In this document: piece after piece, positions 61,733-64,000 of the stretch
Numbering within the stretch: the first letter of the stretch is position 1
How the letters are laid out: every line of letters starts with the position of its first letter
Assembly: GCA_022749755.1 (NCBI GenBank)
Contig: CM040451.1
Span: 15,008,357-15,072,356, forward strand
Direction of reading: 5' to 3'
DNA: 64,000 nucleotides
Source of the DNA: Azadirachta indica
Lineage: Eukaryota > Streptophyta > Magnoliopsida > Sapindales > Meliaceae
The notes under the pieces: model-generated
The model's database searches: none
Seen by the model: only the letters and a program-made list of their open reading frames with translations
What the model was told of the DNA's origin: nothing
Made by a program: the position numbers and the translations under genes

Positions 61733-64000
61733 ATGGATCCAAAAATTGTAGGCCAGCAATTGATAGTCAATAAAGTTTGGAGCTGCCTGAAACAGAGTGA
61801 AGTTGGAATTGTTGGGCTACATGGCTTGGGCGGAGTCGGTAAGACTACCCTTTTAAGACAAATCAATAGCAGGTTTCTCCATAACGAAAGGCACGATTTT
61901 GATGTTGTGATCTGGTCTGTGGTATCTAAAGACCGCAAACGTATGAAAATTCAGGATAATATTGGGAAAAAGATAGGTTTGTGTGGAGAGTCTTGGAATA
62001 CTAAAAGTCCTGAAGAGAAAGCTCAGGACATCTTCAAAATTCTGAGCAAGAAGAAATTTGTGTTGTTATTAGATGATATACGAGACCGGGTTGATTTGAT
62101 TAAATTGGGCGTGCCACCTCCAAACACAAAAATGGAATCCAAGGTGGTCTTTACTACTCGTTCATTTGCTGTTTGTCGCCAAATGGAAGCTGACAGGGAG
62201 TTTGAAGTGAACTGTTTGCAACCCAGGGCAGCTTGGAAATTGTTTCAGAACGAAGTTGGAAGAGATATTCTAAACAGTCACTCAGAGATTCCTAAATTAG
62301 CTGAGATTGCTGTAGAAAAGTGTCGTGGTCTCCCTCTTGCACTTAAAACAGTTGGTCGAGCCATGGCTTGTAAGAAGACACTTGAAGAATGGAAGGATGC
62401 AGTTGAAGTCCTAAGTACATCAGCATTTGAGTTTCCAGGTACGGAAAAAGAGGTGTATTCTCTTTTAAAGTTCAGTTATGATAGCCTGCCAAACGAAAAT
62501 ATCAGATCTTGCCTTTTATATTGTACCTTATTTCCAGAAGATCATTTGATTGATAAAAGGCACTTGATAGAGTGTTGGTTGGCGGAGGGTTTTTTAGGTG
62601 AATATGACAGAAATGGCACTGATCGAGGATACTACATTATCGGTGATCTGATCCGTGCCTGTTTATTGGAAGATGAAAATGATAGTGTAAGGATGCATGA
62701 TGTTGTTCGGGATATGGCTTTATGGATAACATGTGAAATTGACAAAGAAAAAGAAAACGTTTTGATTGAAGCAGGTGTTGGATTAAGCGAAGCACCGGAG
62801 ATTGAAAAATGGGAAGGGGTGAAAAGGATTTCATTGATGGCTAATGGGATTGAGAATTTATCTGGGAGTCCTAATTGCCCCAGTCTTTTAACCCTCTTTC
62901 TTGCATGGAACCGCTTATCGATTATCACAAATGACTTCCTTCAATTTATGCCTTCTCTCACAGTTTTAAGCCTCTATAGTAATGCTTTTCTTCAGGAATT
63001 GCCATCTGGAATTTCAAATTTGGTTTCACTACAACATCTTGACCTATCGTTTTCTGGCTTGGTAATGTTGCCAGAAGAAATTAAAGCTTTAGTGAATCTT
63101 AAACATTTGGATGTGCAGAGCACACATCATCTTCGTAGGTTTCCACCAAAGATTCTATCTAATCTTTTAATGTTGCGCACATTGTTGGTGGAGGACTCTG
63201 GTATTTATGCAATTGCAACAGAAGACAGCATTCTATTTAATGATGGTGAATCCTTGATGGAGGAATTGCCATGTTTGGAACATTTAAATTTTTTCTCCAT
63301 CAGTGCAAGAAGTGCACGCGCTCTCGAAAAAATTTCAAGCTCCCACAAGATTCAGAATTGTTGTCACGATCTATGCCTTCGAGACATTGAAGATAAGTTT
63401 CTCAACGTTTCGTCTTTTGCAGGTATGAAGCATCTCCGTACACTAAACATACGTTCTCTTGATTTCTAAGGTTTAGAGATTGATTCTGTTGTCCTACCAT
63501 AGTTTTATGGTTTCACGAGACATTGAAGATTGGAAGTTTCTAAACGTGTCATCTTTTGCAGGTATGAAGCATCTCCGAACACTAAACATACGTTCTCGTA
63601 ATTTCCAAGGATTAGAGATTGATTCTGCTGCCCTACCACAGTTTCATGCTTTCCACCTCCTTCATAGAGTACACGTCTCTTCTTGCCATGAACTGAAAGA
63701 TATAACATGGGTGATTCTGGCTCCAAACCTCAAGATCGTTAAGGTATCAAATTGCGACAAGATGGAAGAAATAATCAGTGTGGAAAAATTGGCTAAAATT
63801 GAAGAGAAGTTGCCAAATCCAACTCCATTTTCAGTTCTCGAATCCCTTGAATTACTTGATCTACCACAACTGAAGAGCATCTATTCGGAGCCCTTGCCCT
63901 TCTTATGTTTGAAGAAAATTGTGGTATACCTGTGCCCAATGCTCAAAAAGCTTCCATTCAAACGCAACGGCGCAAAAGAACGCAAGTTTGTTATTGAGGG
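61733..64000 (+). CDS. RPS5-like NB-ARC-LRR immune receptor lacking the CC domain; runs off window end
   Basis: From ATG 61733 the frame gives the NB-ARC motifs in order: VG at 6-7, P-loop GLGGVGKTT 31-39, kinase-2 LLLDDI 111-116, RNBS-B VVFTTRS 138-144, GLPLAL 199-204, RNBS-D-like LLYCTLFPED 261-270 and MHDVVRD 321-327. Leucine-rich repeats follow from about 365. NLRs of this type detect pathogen effectors and switch by ADP/ATP exchange. The coiled-coil is absent, and in kinase-2 the Trp usual for CC-type NLRs (DDIWE) is replaced by Arg (DDIRD). Unspliced, the frame stops at TAA 63467-63469 after 578 residues. With a proposed 139-bp intron at 63423-63561 it continues open to 64000, adding 146 LRR residues up to the typical RKFVIEG near-C-terminal phrase. 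It may be a functional truncated NLR or a decaying one. Confidence 0.85.
63380..63655 (+). repeat. 139-bp tandem duplication within the LRR coding region
   Basis: CGAGACATTGAAGAT at 63380 and 63516 opens two copies. Copy 2 has three extra bases (TGG) after this, so the offset becomes 139. The copies continue through CTTTTGCAGGTATGAAGCAT and TTAGAGATTGATTCTG to CATGSTTTYC. Copy 1 carries two C-to-T type differences that make stops (CAA to TAA at 63467, CAG to TAG near 63502). Copy 2 is stop-free in the LRR frame. Confidence 0.92.
63423..63561 (+). other. candidate new intron made by the tandem duplication
   Basis: Donor CAG|GTATGA lies in copy 1, and acceptor TCTTTTGCAG|G lies in copy 2 at the equivalent position. 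A CTAAAC branch-like motif about 22 bases before the acceptor also comes from the duplicated sequence. Removal deletes one full unit, including both stop codons, and restores GCA-G|GT-ATG in frame. Splicing itself cannot be seen in DNA. Confidence 0.6.

Noticed and set aside
61600..62928. Minus-strand frames opposite the NLR gene
   Set aside because: Shadow frames of the NB-ARC coding sequence; no independent domain or promoter.
63467..63469. TAA as the true end of the NLR protein
   Set aside because: Copy 2 of the tandem duplication and everything to the window end continue the LRR in the frame restored by splicing. The stop is more likely intronic or a disabling mutation; kept as an alternative in the annotation.

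Overview
This is a strongly A+T-rich stretch of plant nuclear DNA. Genes carry short GT-AG introns, long AT-rich gaps separate them, and the gaps are full of decayed retrotransposons, MITE-like elements and microsatellites. The protein families (plant Rab5 with CC-type C-terminus, nepenthesin-like aspartyl protease, SIP1/ASR3-type trihelix factor, RPS5-like NLR) indicate a eudicot, probably a rosid. A Citrus-like woody species is possible but cannot be proved from the window.

Gene-bearing left half (1-34 kb): a TLC-domain membrane protein gene in eight coding exons (2235-6469, +); an intronless aspartyl protease gene (17320-18771, +); a RABF2 (Rab5) GTPase gene in seven exons (20570-24621, -) that uses one rare GC-AG intron; and a trihelix transcription factor gene (32388-33741, -). 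From memory, Arabidopsis keeps these families as adjacent pairs on different chromosomes, so this looks like an old conserved neighbourhood. Between the genes lie a non-autonomous LTR element on the minus strand (about 8.4-10.7 kb), a decayed Ty1/copia element (about 12.2-14.5 kb), a tRNA-derived SINE (27.1 kb) and several copies of AT-rich repeat families.

Right half (35-61 kb): no intact gene was found. It holds a roughly 4-kb segmental duplication (about 37.97-41.65 and 55.01-59.01 kb). Each copy has its own later history: a MULE-type MITE with a perfect 10-bp target duplication sits in the first copy only, and a five-unit tandem array of a tRNA-like sequence has grown in the second copy only. 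Between the copies lies an unprocessed, exon-by-exon recognisable pseudogene of RHD3 (44.5-46.6 kb), plus smaller duplications and a Ty3/gypsy gag remnant (54.7-55.0 kb).

Right end (60.4-64 kb): a hAT-type MITE with a perfect 8-bp target duplication lies about 740 bp upstream of an RPS5-like NB-ARC-LRR gene that has lost its coiled-coil domain and runs off the window. Inside its LRR region a 139-bp tandem duplication has made a new GT-AG intron candidate. If spliced, it removes exactly one repeat unit, together with its two stop codons, and keeps the LRR frame open to the window end. This possible intron birth by tandem duplication is the most striking observation here. No undescribed multi-gene system was found.
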